From Cervus elaphus (Eukaryota; Chordata; Mammalia; Artiodactyla; Cervidae), in the NCBI RefSeq assembly GCF_910594005.1, contig NC_057826.1, positions 28,863,501 through 28,927,500 on the forward strand: a stretch of 64,000 nucleotides of DNA, read 5' to 3'. How positions within the stretch are numbered: position 1 is the stretch's first letter; the number at the start of each line of letters is the position of its first letter. A program made the translations under genes and the position numbers. Below the pieces are notes generated by a model, which had not been told where the DNA came from, ran no database searches, and worked only from the letters and a program-made list of their open reading frames with translations. This document shows positions 30,416 to 41,830 of this stretch, in pieces.

Positions 30416-32364
30416 ACCCCTACATGCCTAAAGAGGATGAATACACAGGCATCTCAGTGCCCTCTACCTGGCACAGCCTAAGAATGCCTGTCTTCTCTTT
30501 TGCTATAAGTTTTTAGGCATTTTATCTCTGCTCTTACTGGTTCTTAATAACCTTGATACTATCAAGAACCTAAAGTGTGCTCACTAATAGCTGGGAAGCA
30601 TCTTAATAAAGGCCCAGACTTTTTCAACTAATTGACATTAATCATTACCTCTGGTGAAACTGGCTGAGACAAAAGCCAGAGCAGGGTTTGTTCTTTTTGT
30701 AATTGGTTGAGACTCCATGAGGAAGTGCAGGCCATGTGACGTCCAGGCCTGTTCCCCACGGGGTAGAACCAGGCCGAGAGCAGACAGGAGAGGAGAACAC
30801 ACACGTCTCCCTCTGCTGATCTGATGACAGGGCCAGCCTGCTGACAGCTGACGTGTCTGGTTCAGACATTGGCGCTCAAGCTGGGGTTTAGATTCCCTTG
30901 AACAACCCGCACATAAGGAAAGGAAAACACCAACGTGATTTTGACACTTCCTCCCAAGTTCCTGCTCCATTATTATTGTTAGAAATTCCAGAAAGAAACA
31001 CACTGAATTAAGCGTTACATACATTCTTCTCTGGAAGAGAATTGGGTATGTGGGTTTGGGGTTTATGATTAAAGTTCCTGTGTACCAAGTTACTTGATAA
31101 CCCAGGAAAAGCCACAGAAACACCATGCCTCGCTTCTCTAGCTATAAAATGTGGTCAACACGTTGACTTCAAAGACCAGGCTACTCACGCTAGCCTTGCT
31201 TGAGTTGTCCTGATTGGATGTTGGGTTTTTCAACAAAGGGGTGGGCCTTCCTCGGGAGAAGCAGGCAGGGTCCCAGTGGGGACAGGGGGGTGGGGTGCGG
31301 TGATGGAAGGGATTTATGAAAGGACAATTGGCAGAGGTGTGGGTCAGCCTACAAGGGATGACGAAGCACCCAGGGGCTAAGGGCCTTCCCACCCTCAGGC
31401 CTGAAAGGACGAGGAGAGCAAGCAGTGCCCAGAGTCTGGTGAAGCCCATCACCATAGGAGCCGAGGTCTTCAGTGGAGGCATGCAGCTCCACCAACCCAC
31501 AGCCTGGCAGGAAGGGATGGGGGAGTAAACACCCCAATCTCACTCTCCCCCACCCCATGATCTCCCGCATGCCTCCTTTTGGCTGACCCCAGGAGAAAAT
31601 GAGGGCAAAACAGTCCAGCTGATGCAATCTGCATGGGCCAGCCTCCCAGGACACAGAGCAGGGTGGAGAGGGGGAGAGTGGGTCCAAGGCGCAAACAGAG
31701 AACGTTTAGTCGAGCTGGACAAACAGCCTCCAAGCCGCCCAGAAAGGAACAAACCCTCAAATATGCATCTACGATGTACACGCCTCCTTCAGTATTATAC
31801 CTGATGCATGACTGTTAAACAGGACTGTGTACACAAAAGCACATGACCAACCATAAAGACCTACACATAATCCTATTTATTGTCATCATCGTCATTATTA
31901 TTCAGAGCGGCCTTAGAAACCCCTTTGCCATTGGATGTCAGAAGCTGAGCTAATAAAACAATCTAGTAAGATGCAGGGGTTGTTATCAGGCTGCTGCATC
32001 TGGCCCCGTCTGTAACACCAAGTAGACCAGCTGAAAATTCCAACAGCATAAGCTACAGTCACTCAGCCCACCCGCTGTTGATTTTCCTCTCTCCTCAACT
32101 CCCGCGGGCTGGAATGTCAGCTGAGTGGCAGGGAGCCTGCTCACCAAGGGGCTGGATCACTGCTTTGGAGACACATCCCTCTACTGGAATTTATGAAAAA
32201 CCACCCATCAAACACAGGGTGGGTGTGCTGGCTCTTTAAATGATGCTTTTCTTTAAGGGAAAAAAAAAATCTGTGCCAATAAAAGAGGAGAAAGAATCTA
32301 CTTATTCAAAGATGGAAGAAAAATGTTTTTAATTTGTAACTTTGCTAATTTCATTCCCCTGCTC
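30416..32364. other. Repeat-poor block
   Basis: No recognised repeats. It contains a G-rich patch (31268-31297) and several overlapping frames on both strands between 31138 and 31804. One minus-strand frame starts with a signal-peptide-like segment (see separate entry). Otherwise nothing identifiable. Confidence 0.35.
31393..31455 (-). other. Signal-peptide-like open segment, possible orphan exon
   Basis: From ATG codons at 31455 and 31449 the minus strand encodes a short polar start and one Arg, then a hydrophobic core LWALLALLVLSGL. This is the shape of a secretory signal peptide. It is followed at 31392 by GTGGGA, a passable 5' splice site. The downstream frame to 31138 is Pro/His-rich and shows no family. 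I found no partner exon. Chance is a serious alternative. Confidence 0.2.
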
Positions 32365-32510
32365 AAAATTCTTTGATGGCTATCATAACTAAGGGAATAA
32401 AGTTCAAATGCTTTATTTAGCCTGAGCTCTACCCTCAGCTTTTTCTACCCACACTCTCATTACTTTCCCCTTCGATTATGTTTCTTCCATCAAAGTGATT
32501 GACTCAGAGG
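32365..32510 (+). repeat. L2-like fragment
   Basis: 'ccctgctcaaaattctttga', 'gggaataaagttcaaatgc' and 'tagcctgagctctaccctca' match the order of an L2 3' end. Confidence 0.5.
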
Positions 32511-32569
32511 ACATAGTTTGGACAATTCCAGGTGTGCTCCTACACAGTTTTTCCATGCTTTAGACCAAT

Positions 32570-32785
32570 GGTTCTCAACCCAGGACAATTTGCCTCTTAG
32601 GGGACATCTGCCAATATCTGGAGACGTTTTGGGCTCTCACTACAGGGGAGGGGAAGGTTCTACTTGTATCGAGTGGGTAGAGTCTAAAGATATTGCTAAA
32701 CATCCTCCAATGCATAGGACACTTCCCACAGCAGAGTGGTACAGCCCCAGATATCAGCAGTGTCAAGGTTGGGAGACTCTGCTTA
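32570..32785 (+). mobile_element. MER20-type hAT element
   Basis: Terminal phrase 'ggttctcaacccaggacaat', then 'aatatctggagacgttttgg', 'ctaaacatcctccaatgcat' and the closing 'aaggttgggagactctgct'. Nearly full length. Confidence 0.82.
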
Positions 32786-32844
32786 GATCATGCCTGATGT
32801 TCTCCCAACTCCCACATCAAAATCCTACCTGTTCCCCCAATGTA

Positions 32845-33130
32845 TAGACACACACTGTCCAAGAGAGTAGTGACTTGTCACCTGTGGCTAATGAATCCTG
32901 GAAATATGACTCGTCCAAACTCAGATGAGTTGTATCAAATACTCATCAGCTTTCAAAGAATGAAAAAAAAGGAATGTTAAATGTTTCATTAGTAATTTTT
33001 ATACTGATTACGTGTCGAAATGATAATATTTTAGATCTTCTGGGTTAAAATATACGTCATTAATTTTACTTGCTTATTTTTGCTTTATTAGTTATAATAA
33101 TATACTAAAAAATGTTAAATTTATGTGACT
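32845..33130 (+). mobile_element. hAT-like nonautonomous element, name not assigned
   Basis: 'cacctgtggctaatgaatcc', 'tttcattagtaatttttata' and 'gaaatgataatattttagat' occur in the order of a common mammalian DNA-transposon relic. Confidence 0.5.
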
Positions 33131-33159
33131 GAATAGTATTTCTATTAACACTAGTCCAG

Positions 33160-33362
33160 ACCAGGGATTGGCAAATATTTTCTGTAAAGGGCCAGATAAT
33201 AAATATCTTAGTCTTTGCAGACCACATGTGGCCTGCCATGTACTTTTTCCTTTTCCTTGACTTCCTACAGCTCTTCTTCCTCCTCCTCCAACCATTCTGA
33301 GCTCCAGGGCCATAGAAAACAGACCTTGGCCCCAGGTTAAGCCCATGGGCCATAGCTGATAC
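33160..33362 (-). mobile_element. hAT-type element, same family as 40850-41385
   Basis: 'agggattggcaaatattttc', 'gtaaagggccagataataaa' and the closing 'gggccatagctgatacac' are the reverse-oriented form of the element at 40850-41385. Its central part is replaced by a pyrimidine-rich insert. Confidence 0.6.
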
Positions 33363-33430
33363 ACCTGTGGGATCAGTGAGCTACAGAAGCAGTCTTTTCC
33401 TCCTGTTCTTTCACAAGGCACTTGTATCTT

Positions 33431-33689
33431 CCATTTCCTTTGCTCTGTGTGTGTGCTGTCCTAAGTTACCTCAGTGGCGTCCAATTCTTTATGACCCCAT
33501 GGACTGTAACCTACCAGGCTCCTCTGTCCATTGGATTCTCCAGGCAAGAATACTGGCGTGAGCTGCTGTGCCCTCCTCCAGGGGATCTTCCTGGCCCAGG
33601 GAATGAACCCAGGTCTCTTATGTCTCCTGCATTGGCAGGCGGGTTCTTTACCATTAGCGCCACCTGGGAAGCCCATTTCCTTTGCTCTG
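33431..33689 (-). mobile_element. Bov-tA SINE, antisense, with perfect 17-bp TSD
   Basis: Body 33448-33672 from 'cctaagttacctcagtggcg' to 'gcgccacctgggaagc'. The perfect repeat ccatttcctttgctctg lies at 33431-33447 and 33673-33689. The undamaged duplication suggests a fairly recent insertion. Confidence 0.93.
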
Positions 33690-34564
33690 CCTGGAACTAA
33701 TGGTAGAACCTAACTCAGAGTGAGTGTGAGGACTGATGGAAAAAGAGACAAACAGGGTACTCCAGCACTTTGCTGTGAACATAGCTGTGCTAGTACTTTT
33801 AAATAGTGATTATTGTAATTATTAAAAATTAACTATTCATTGAGATCTAGAGATGAGACAAATGTGAAAAGTATTCTTATTCTTCTTGTTGCTGTTACAA
33901 TTATGTTTTTAAAACCCAAGTACTTGTGAAGTGAATTATAAAATCTATAGAACTATGGTCTACTGCTTCCAAAATCCTGATTGTTTTTCCAGGGAGTTAC
34001 ACACACGCATGAATGTGTATATGTTGGCAGCTCAGAATTAACAGAGTATTTTTTTAAGTTCTGAATTCCTCTCAAATGGGAACGAAGTGTTCTTCTGACC
34101 CTTCCTACACTCCATATTACTGTCGACATCTGCAACTAATTGATGATCTATAAGTCAAAACTGTGACCAATGCAAAAAACCTTTAGCCAAGCCTGCCTGG
34201 GTTTGGCTGACCTTCCTAATGTATTTCAGATTAAGACTAAAACCAGCCACCTTTTAACTGTTCAACTGAGGACTGAACAGTAGCAGTGAATATTTATCAA
34301 ATATCAAATAATCACATGATCAGACAACATGTTTACAGTGAAAATCTGATTTAGAACATTTAAACAATTTCATTTGAATTTTTAAAACAAAGACCTTTTT
34401 TGAAAGATACAGAGGAATATATTGTCAGCATGCAATTTGACTGATTAAAGTCACCCTTTAAGCCGAAAAATCAAATTATGATCAACTGAATGTCTTTGTT
34501 GTAAAGGAATGACATTTTAAGAAGCAATGGAAAGGAATAACATAGTATTTTTGATAAGAATTTG
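33690..34564. other. Single-copy stretch, nothing recognised
   Basis: AT-rich; no repeat or gene identified. Confidence 0.35.
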
Positions 34565-34735
34565 AGTCCTGAAATAAACAGACCTGAGTTTGTGTTCCAG
34601 TTTTGGCATTTTCTAGCTGGGTGATGCTGGACAGGTTACTCAACCTCCCTGAGCCTCTGTCCTCATCTGTGAAATGGGGACAATGAAAGCTCCCTTTGGG
34701 GAATCCTTTTGAGGATTGAACATGATATATTTAAA
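34565..34735 (+). repeat. MIR SINE, nearly complete
   Basis: 'cattttctagctgggtgatg', 'acaggttactcaacctccct' and 'gtcctcatctgtgaaatggg' form a clear MIR core. Confidence 0.8.
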
Positions 34736-35999
34736 GGGAAGTATATATTTAAATGGCAAACTATGAGTTTCAAACATTAGGAACAAAAAGACTACAAAAT
34801 GTACAGTCTGACCAGTAATGATATCTTTTTAAAATTAAATTATATAAAGGTAATGGACTTGATAACCTATTTGTGTGTTTACTAACTGGCCTACTCTGTG
34901 CTCTTTAGGAGAATGGTTCAGTAAACCTCCCTTCTACTCATACTGGCACCAACTACATAGAGTTGCCCATGTGAGAAGCAGCTTGTTGCAAGTCAACAAC
35001 CACATTCCAACTGAAGACTCATACACACTTATTTGCTTTCTTGGTTCAGCATCTTAATTCTGGAGCCAGTCATCCCAGCTGGCAATCATGGCTACCTGTC
35101 GCCAAATTCCAGTTATATTCTCTCTGGAAAACGATGACTTGAGATCCCCCCAAAGCAGAGCCAGCCTTTTCCATTATATGAACCTAACACTCTCCAAATT
35201 TAGTAAAAACTATGCACCTATTTTCACAAGATGTAGTAAAGTCAAACAAGAAGCAGAAACTTCATTTCTAAAGCACAATTTTGTTCCTTTTTTATCAATG
35301 TAATGCAAAAATGCATTTGAAATGATAATGTTTACGTATTTTTAAAGTATTCGATAGCTTGACAATGATGAAGAGACTTCAGAGTTTCTTCACAGCTGTC
35401 TCCTGCACGTCTCAGGCTCTGGGGCAGGCAACTGTCTAACTGTAGACATCTCTTTCCACCTGAACTGCTGCTCCTTAACATTAAACTGCTAGCCTACAAA
35501 ACATGGTGGCCTGACATCCTGACATCTCTGCCCATGCAGGATCCCCAGAGGGAAGGCTGCAGGCATAGTGGCCATGTTCTCTTCAAAGTGACATGCTCCA
35601 GGGCTAGAAGGCTGGTGTTGCATCAGCCTTCCTCCATCTGTAGGGTTCTGAACCTATTCAGAGTGCAGGTAAGTATTTCAACCCACCAGGCCTCCATGCC
35701 CTTCTGGCAGCGGCACCACCTCCAACTGAATATCAGGCCACCAAGGAGTCCTGAACATGATGCTCCGAGGCCACACTTTGGAGAAAAGGTGTCCTCCCAC
35801 ATCTAAACTCACCAACGGGCGGCTGGGCTAGCCTCTCTTCCTGGATCAGCGGAGGATGGGTCCCTTGGGCAATGGAGGATCGGTGGGGACCAGCACCCTC
35901 GCCCCTCCTCTATCCTCAGCACACCCTGTGGCATGGGAGGGAAACATGGCTACTGACCAAGGTGCTTAGGCAAGGTTCTCATGATTTGTGTGTAACATC
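34736..35999. other. Single-copy stretch
   Basis: No repeats recognised. Frames at 34875-35057, 35088-35303 and 35534-35806 have no known domain. Confidence 0.35.
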
Positions 36000-36130
36000 T
36001 AGTTTAATGCACAACATAACCCTTGGAATTAGGCCTTTTTCTCCCCATTGAACAGCTGAGGAAGTCAAGGTTCAAGAAGGTTAAACCATTTGTCCCCATT
36101 GGTCCTGCAGATCATACCTGGCTGGGTCTA
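36000..36130 (-). repeat. MIR SINE fragment, antisense
   Basis: 'ccattgaacagctgaggaag' then 'ggttaaaccatttgtcccca' follow antisense MIR order. Confidence 0.6.
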
Positions 36131-36258
36131 CCCCAAGGGTGACCAGTACTTCAGACTCAGGTGACTACAATAGGCCAGTGTGGGGTGGGTCTCAAAATTG
36201 TCCCTTGATGGACACCAGTGTCAGGGTCACTGTGACTGGGTCTTTGTTCCGATGTGGA

Positions 36259-36302
36259 ATGCACATGTGTGTGTGTGTATGCATGCGCACACACACACAC
36301 AC
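36259..36302. repeat. 44-bp alternating purine-pyrimidine inverted tract
   Basis: A (TG)n half, a central atgcatgcgc and a (CA)n half give unbroken alternation of purine and pyrimidine over 44 bp with dyad symmetry. Such tracts can adopt Z-DNA or cruciform structure. Confidence 0.9.
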
Positions 36303-38024
36303 TCTGCAGGGTGCCAGAGGAAAATGGCTATGTGGTTCTGCTCTGAGTTTCCTAACTCGCACTGGCGTCCTCAGCTCGGCTTGAATTCCTTCTAAGCTGA
36401 GAGCTGGCCAGGCCTTAGAAACACAGGGTCGTCCATCACTCAAGTCTTAGGTTTGCTCCTCAGAGAGCCGGAGTTGACCACAACTGCCTTGGCACCGTTC
36501 CATTGTGAGGGAGTCACAGAACTGGCATTTAAGTCCGGAGCGGAAAAAACACCCCAAGCTTGTTCGTTTTTTTCTGACAGGTGCTGGAGCCCATGAAAGG
36601 TCAGATTCCAGCTCACAGTCACATCCTGGCTTAGCCGGCTCCAGGCACACAAAGGCCTGTCTGTCTCACCCGAGTGCAGGGAGCAGGGATCCAAGCCAAG
36701 GGCTTAACATGGCTGCCTGATGGCCCGCGCCTGCTGATCCGGCCCTTCACGGGCATGGGCCTAAATGAAGCATTGGGAAGCCCAGCTGCCAAGGATGTGT
36801 GAAGCAGGCGAAATGAAGAAGAATGCAGGCTTTTTTCTGATTTGTAATTGCAAGAGATATTAACCCCCCAGCAGCCCATGAATCCATAGCCCACGTCCAG
36901 CCTGCTGTGGCTCATTTGTAAAAGCCCTGGGATGCTGCTATTTCAAGTTTAAAGCCTTGCGGGGCCGTAAAACTGAGCAACAATGGTCCCTCCAAGCCCA
37001 GCAAGGATGTCGGGAAATGAAGGAGTTTGTTCGCTTCCTTGCTGATGCACCAGGGATCGCTCGGAATTGCGGTGTTATTGGAACAGAGGGTGTGTGTTTA
37101 AATGCACGTAGCCTCATGCTTTCAACTGGGAGCGTTTGTTTTTGCAGCCTTTAAGAAAACATCTCCCAATTCACAATGGCTCCAAGGACCCACATCCTGG
37201 ATTTTAAGTTCCGCGTCAGCAGTGGTAGGCCGAGGTTCTTTAATATGTCTAACTTCTGCAAAAGATGGTCCCTTTACCAGCTCTCCCAACCTCTCTAGTC
37301 ATGTATTCCTTCCCCTCTCCCTCCCCCACCTTCCTCATAACTTTACACCAAACTGGTGCTGACAGGAAGCCAGAAGTTAGAGTGGCTACTGCATACCACC
37401 CTGTAAAGAAACCTGGGAGATCTTGCTCTTGCAAGAAGTTCGTTTGAAAGCTTCTGTCAAATAGCAAGCTTGGAGTACCAATAAAATTCTTTTGATCAAG
37501 AAAAAAAAAAGAGATTAAACCTGGTTATGGAATAAAAAACAGTTGCCCTCCTTGTGATAATTTTTCCCTCCTGGTTTTGAGAATCTCATCCTAACAAGAA
37601 ACCTCAGTAAAACAAGCTGAAGTCTAGAAATGGGGGCCCTGGACTCTTGTCCTAGCTGTGTCACAGAGTTATTCTGGGTCAAAATGTGTTCATGCTCATT
37701 CCACGCAGGAGCCCCAGCTTTCTAAGGGGTGAACAGCAAGACTCTGACTCCAAATCTCTTCCTTTGTCAACCCCTCCTCCCCATGTGTCCTAAATATGTC
37801 CCTAGTCCCTTAAAAGCCCTGTCCCTGACATACTCAGTTGGTAAGATTCCATCCCATACACTCAATCAGCGGTTTGACTAAAAGAACCCTTGCTAGTATC
37901 CTCTGTGAAAAGCCAAGGTGTCCTTGGGGCTGGTCCCACAGCCACCACGTAACTGAGTCTCCTCATTTCTCACCGGAGAACAGAAACACTTACAACCTTA
38001 ATAAGCATATTGGTGGTCACACCT
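36303..38024. other. Repeat-poor block, possible conserved noncoding DNA
   Basis: No repeats recognised apart from an A10 run near 37501. At 36900-37140 the sequence carries compact transcription-factor-like words (acaatgg, ccgtaaaa, gtttaaag). No coding exon identified. Regulatory function is inference only. Confidence 0.3.
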
Positions 38025-38230
38025 ACTATGTGCACACGCTGTGCTAAGCTCTTCTCTGACGAGGTCATATGATTTCCCTGCCATTCTATGAAGCAGGGAT
38101 GACTCACCCCATTTTGCAGAAAAAGAGTCTGTGGTTCAGAGAGGTACCCTGATATGGTAGAACCAGCATACAAACTCACACAAAGCTGGCGTGAAAGATT
38201 GTGCTCTTAGCTACCAGGCTTCAATGTCTC
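38025..38230 (-). repeat. MIR SINE, antisense
   Basis: 'cctactatgtgcacacgctg', 'cccattttgcagaaaaagag' and 'tctgtggttcagagaggtac' follow antisense MIR order. Confidence 0.75.
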
Positions 38231-38324
38231 TCAGCCTGAATATAGCTATTAGGAATAAATAACCCCTAATAATCTTTTTAGAAAACAGTAGAAAATTTTT
38301 ACTTCAGTCAAAATAATTATCAAT

Positions 38325-38425
38325 TATTGGGCTTTTTAGAGACACCGGGCACAGTGAGGAGCTTTGTGTAAATCTCTTATAACATTCCTGCAAGGTGGCT
38401 AATGTGTCCCCATTTGATATGTCGA
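38325..38425 (-). repeat. Weak MIR-like fragment
   Basis: 'tcttataacattcctgcaag' then 'aatgtgtccccatttga' resemble the antisense MIR 3' half. Confidence 0.4.
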
Positions 38426-38707
38426 TGGCTTGACATACATGCAGGACAAAGCAAAACCCTGAGCTTGATCCCAGAGTAAGAGGACCTTGGCAGCGTAGCT
38501 GGACTACATACAGTATGAATCCGGCAGCATTCAAACAACTCACTGCTGCATCGCTGTTATTTATTATTATCAGAAGTAATAACTGGCGTTCGCAGAGATG
38601 AACACCACATGTCTCAGGGTTCCCTTCCTGGCGGGTTTGCGTTCCTGCTTTGGGGATGTCAGCATTCCAAAAATGTGATTCCTGTGATTTCCCAGACTGC
38701 CTGGGGC

Positions 38708-38770
38708 TCCACACGCATGTGTGTGCATGTGTGGGTGCCTGTGTGTTTGCACACACCCGCCATGTGTGTC
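38708..38770 (+). repeat. Interrupted (TG)n-rich tract
   Basis: GT-rich with several interruptions (cacgcatgtgtgtgcatgtg). Confidence 0.8.
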
Positions 38771-40635
38771 TGTCACACTGCAGGGAGCTTTTCCTCATTT
38801 AAACAGCCAATTAAAACCCACTTTGGCACTTAACGCATGTCACTGCTGCTCGGCACCCAGCTGCCTTCCCAGCAGGCCTTTAATTTGATAAAGAGCTTCT
38901 AATAACGACTAGCAGAGGCCCAGTAAGTTCATTAAACCTTGTCCTTTATTTTGCTTCCAAGGTGTGCCCTCCTTGTAAAAGGCCCAGGGTCTGTGTTTTT
39001 GCAAATGACTTTAGATAATGTTTCATGCTCCAATGAGAAAAGTATGTCTGTCATGTCCTGGCAAGTTACACTTAAAGTCTCAATTTCAGCATCATGTCAG
39101 GCTTTCACGGAGGCCAGAAGCAGATGGAAAAAACCTCTGCACCCAGTTGTATGGGAGCCAGAGTTAGCAATGGAAGATGCGTTTCCTCTGAGAGTATAAT
39201 GCTGAAAGACGACCTGGCTGTCATATCGAACTCCATTTATCCCATTTCTTTAAAGTAATCTGAGAGCCCAGACGGGTTGTATAAACAGAAGAGGAGGTTC
39301 CTGGGAGTTCACTAGCTTAATGAAGCCCGTATGTTTGACTCATGTAATAAGTATTTAATCATGCTGATGAAATTCATTTAAACCTCAGCCACACAAGCTG
39401 GTGTTGAAGCCCTAGTAATGTCCTACATCACTTGTGCTGGCCGTGCTGGAGCAAGATTCGTGAGACAGAAAGTTGGTGACATTTCACATGGTAAATGGGC
39501 TTTGGAGGGTAGTGCAGGGGAGAGAGAATGAGCTGTGAGATGCTGACTTGGAGCTCCAATGCCTCTGAGTCCTTGAAGTTCTACTCCACAGTCACCCCTG
39601 GTGAGGTGCAACAGGCTAAGTAATAACTCATGTGTCTTCTCTGCTGAGTTTCTGAGTGGTCAGCGCAGAGAAGATACATCAGTTAGGAAGCTCTCTACTG
39701 CTAGTAACAGAAATCACAGCCCACAGAGATTCAACAACCTGGAGTTTTTTGGAATGCCCAGAACTAGAAGTCCTGAAACACAGTGCTTTCAGCAGCTTGA
39801 TCACATCACCAATGACTTGAGTCCCTTCCCTGTCTCTGTTCTAAAATCCATGATGTATGAGTTGTCCTCAGGCCAGCTGCCTTCATGACCACAAGATGCC
39901 TGTCAGTACTAACTGCAGTGGAGTATGAACTACTGCAGTGAAATAAGAGAAGCCACCCCTTCCTTTATTGATAAAGAAAACTTTTCTTAAAGCACTCAAT
40001 CCTGTCCCGGAATATTTTTTGGTCACAAGCCAATTACTACAGAGAGATAGGATCACCATGACTGACTTTGACCCGTGGTCCCTGGGTGGCCATAAGGCAG
40101 CTCATATCAGCTCACAAGAGCTGACAGCACACATCTCTCCCCACACCCTCCATTTGGTGATCTCCTGTTGGTAGCCTGAGGCTGTCCATGGTGGGCATAT
40201 TTACACCACAGGAATTGGCAAACATGACATACATGGTTTTTCTTTTTCCTAAAGAGCCATCTTGAAGATAAACATCTAGCAAAAGGGATAAACATTATTG
40301 CAAAAGGGTCCCCTTTAAGGCTGAATGCCAGAACAAAACTGGGGTTCTTTTAGCTAGGAAGAAAAATAGGGAGGTGGACTCAGAACAAAAATCAATATGA
40401 TCTGAGGAGGGCTCCAGTGCTTGTTCACTCTCTTTGGAAAACACAGCACTGGGGGTCTCAGTAAGACTAAAACAACTCGTAAATAGGGGAATCCAAGTGA
40501 CTTTAAAAATATCCCAGAAGAACTTGCCTGGGTAGGAAACACTTGTTTTTGTCAGTTGACCTCATTTTCCTGCCAAAATTGAAAACTTCTCTACCAAGGC
40601 TCTTGGTTTCCTTTTAGCTAAAATGGCTCCCTACA
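38771..40635. other. Repeat-poor block, possible conserved noncoding DNA
   Basis: Homeodomain-like and other compact words cluster at 38815-38960 (ccaattaaaa, ctttaatttgataaag, taataacgac) and 39310-39400 (ttgactcatgtaataag, ttaatcatg). No repeat or exon recognised. Function is speculative. Confidence 0.3.
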
Positions 40636-40800
40636 CTTAATGTATTTCACAATCACCTGGGAGAATCTGCTAAATCTGCAGGTACCCAGGTGATTTCGTT
40701 CGTAATCTGGTTCAGTGGGTCTGGTGTGGGGACCAGGAAGCTGCACCTTTAACAGAATTCTTCTCCTCAGTGACTCTGACACAAGTTTGTTCGAAATGCA
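40636..40800 (+). mobile_element. MER5-type hAT element
   Basis: 'tttcacaatcacctgggaga', 'aatctggttcagtgggtctg' and 'gaccaggaagctgcaccttt' are MER5 phrases in order. Confidence 0.65.
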
Positions 40801-40972
40801 TTTCCATGGGAAAAAAAACAAAAAACAAAAAACTGCCCCTTGATAATCTAACTCAGAGTTTGGTAAACTATAGCCCTTGAGCCTAGAAATGTTTTTGTAG
40901 TCTTAAATGATTTTTAAAAGTCAAAAGAATACTGTTTTGTGAATACTGTTCTGTGATGTTAAAATCATGTGA

Positions 40973-41074
40973 GTGCTCTCTTTGGCAGCACATACACTAA
41001 AATTGGAACGATAGAGATTAGCATGGCCCCTGCACAAGGATGACATGCCAATTCATGAAATGGTCCATATTTTT
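40973..41074 (+). pseudogene. U6 snRNA pseudogene
   Basis: A 102-nt copy of U6: it starts gtgctc, keeps 'actaaaattggaacgat', 'gattagcatggcccctg', 'caaggatgaca', and ends with the U6-type 'ccatattttt'. Five bases are missing across the ACAGAGA box, the segment that pairs with the 5' splice site, and there are several substitutions (ctttgg for cttcgg in the 5' hairpin). No upstream proximal sequence element was seen. It is joined directly to an L1 3' end. Confidence 0.95.
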
Positions 41075-41165
41075 ACATATGTATACCTGTGACTGATTCA
41101 TGTTGATGTATGGCAGAGGCCAACACAATATTTAAATTATCCCCCAATTGAAAAAAAAGGAAAAA
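41075..41165 (+). mobile_element. L1 3' end fused to the U6 copy
   Basis: 'acatatgtatacctgtgact', 'gattcatgttgatgtatggc' and 'ccaacacaatatttaaatta' are the same phrases that end the L1 at 63090-63185. An A-rich tail follows. With the U6 copy it lies between imperfect 12-bp repeats (aaaatcatgtga 40961-40972; aaaatgatatga 41184-41195). Confidence 0.9.
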
Positions 41166-41539
41166 CTCTGTTTGAAATAATAAAAAATGATATGAAATTC
41201 AAATTTCAATGTCCACAATAAAGATTTATTGGAACATGGCCACACATCTGTTGTCTGTGGCTGTCCTCACACTATAATGGCAGAGTTGAACAGTAATGAC
41301 AGAGACAATATGGCCCAAATAAAGCCTAAAATATCTGCTCTCTGGCCCTTCAGAGAAAACAGTTTGCTAACTCTTGGTCTAATATGTTCCATTCAATGAA
41401 GAACCAATGCAATGGGGAAAGACTTCATCAATTCCCTAGTAGAAGGGTTTCCAGCTGATTAAAAGCTGGAGCACATCCAGATAACCAGCACTTCTGTTCC
41501 CCAGAGCACTCCAACCCGTGGAGAGTCCCCTCACCCTGG

Positions 41540-41690
41540 TACATAATAATAACAATGATCATTATGACTTACATTATATAGAAAATTATGATTTGCAAAT
41601 CATATTGACATGCAGTCTCCAATATCACATGGTAGGTATTATTGCTATTATCTTTGTTTTACAAAGATATAAAGCAATAAGATCGCGAGT
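41540..41690 (-). repeat. MIR fragment, antisense
   Basis: 'ggtaggtattattgctatta' then 'ctttgttttacaaagatata' match the antisense MIR 3' half. Confidence 0.55.
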
Positions 41691-41830
41691 ATCATGAAGA
41701 AGAATTTGGACTCTACCCTTTGTATCCTCATCCTATCCATGATCCAGTCATTAAAATGAAGTTGTAGATATTTATTTATTCATAAAGAAATATGGTCAAA
41801 ATGCATTATGGAATTTTTAAAAAATAGGCT

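Larger units (their letters stand above)
40850..41385 (+). mobile_element. hAT-type element split by a U6-L1 insertion
   Basis: Left end 'agtttggtaaactatagccc', right part 'ataaagatttattggaacat', 'ggctgtcctcacactataat' and the end 'gaaaacagtttgctaactct'. The interrupting insert occupies about 40973-41183. Confidence 0.75.

Noticed and set aside
30638..31126. 162-codon minus-strand frame
   Set aside because: No recognised domain; alternative overlapping frames are equally open; no evidence of splicing.
40973..41074. Functional U6 gene
   Set aside because: Five-base loss in the ACAGAGA box, L1 tail attached and no visible upstream promoter element; a pseudogene.
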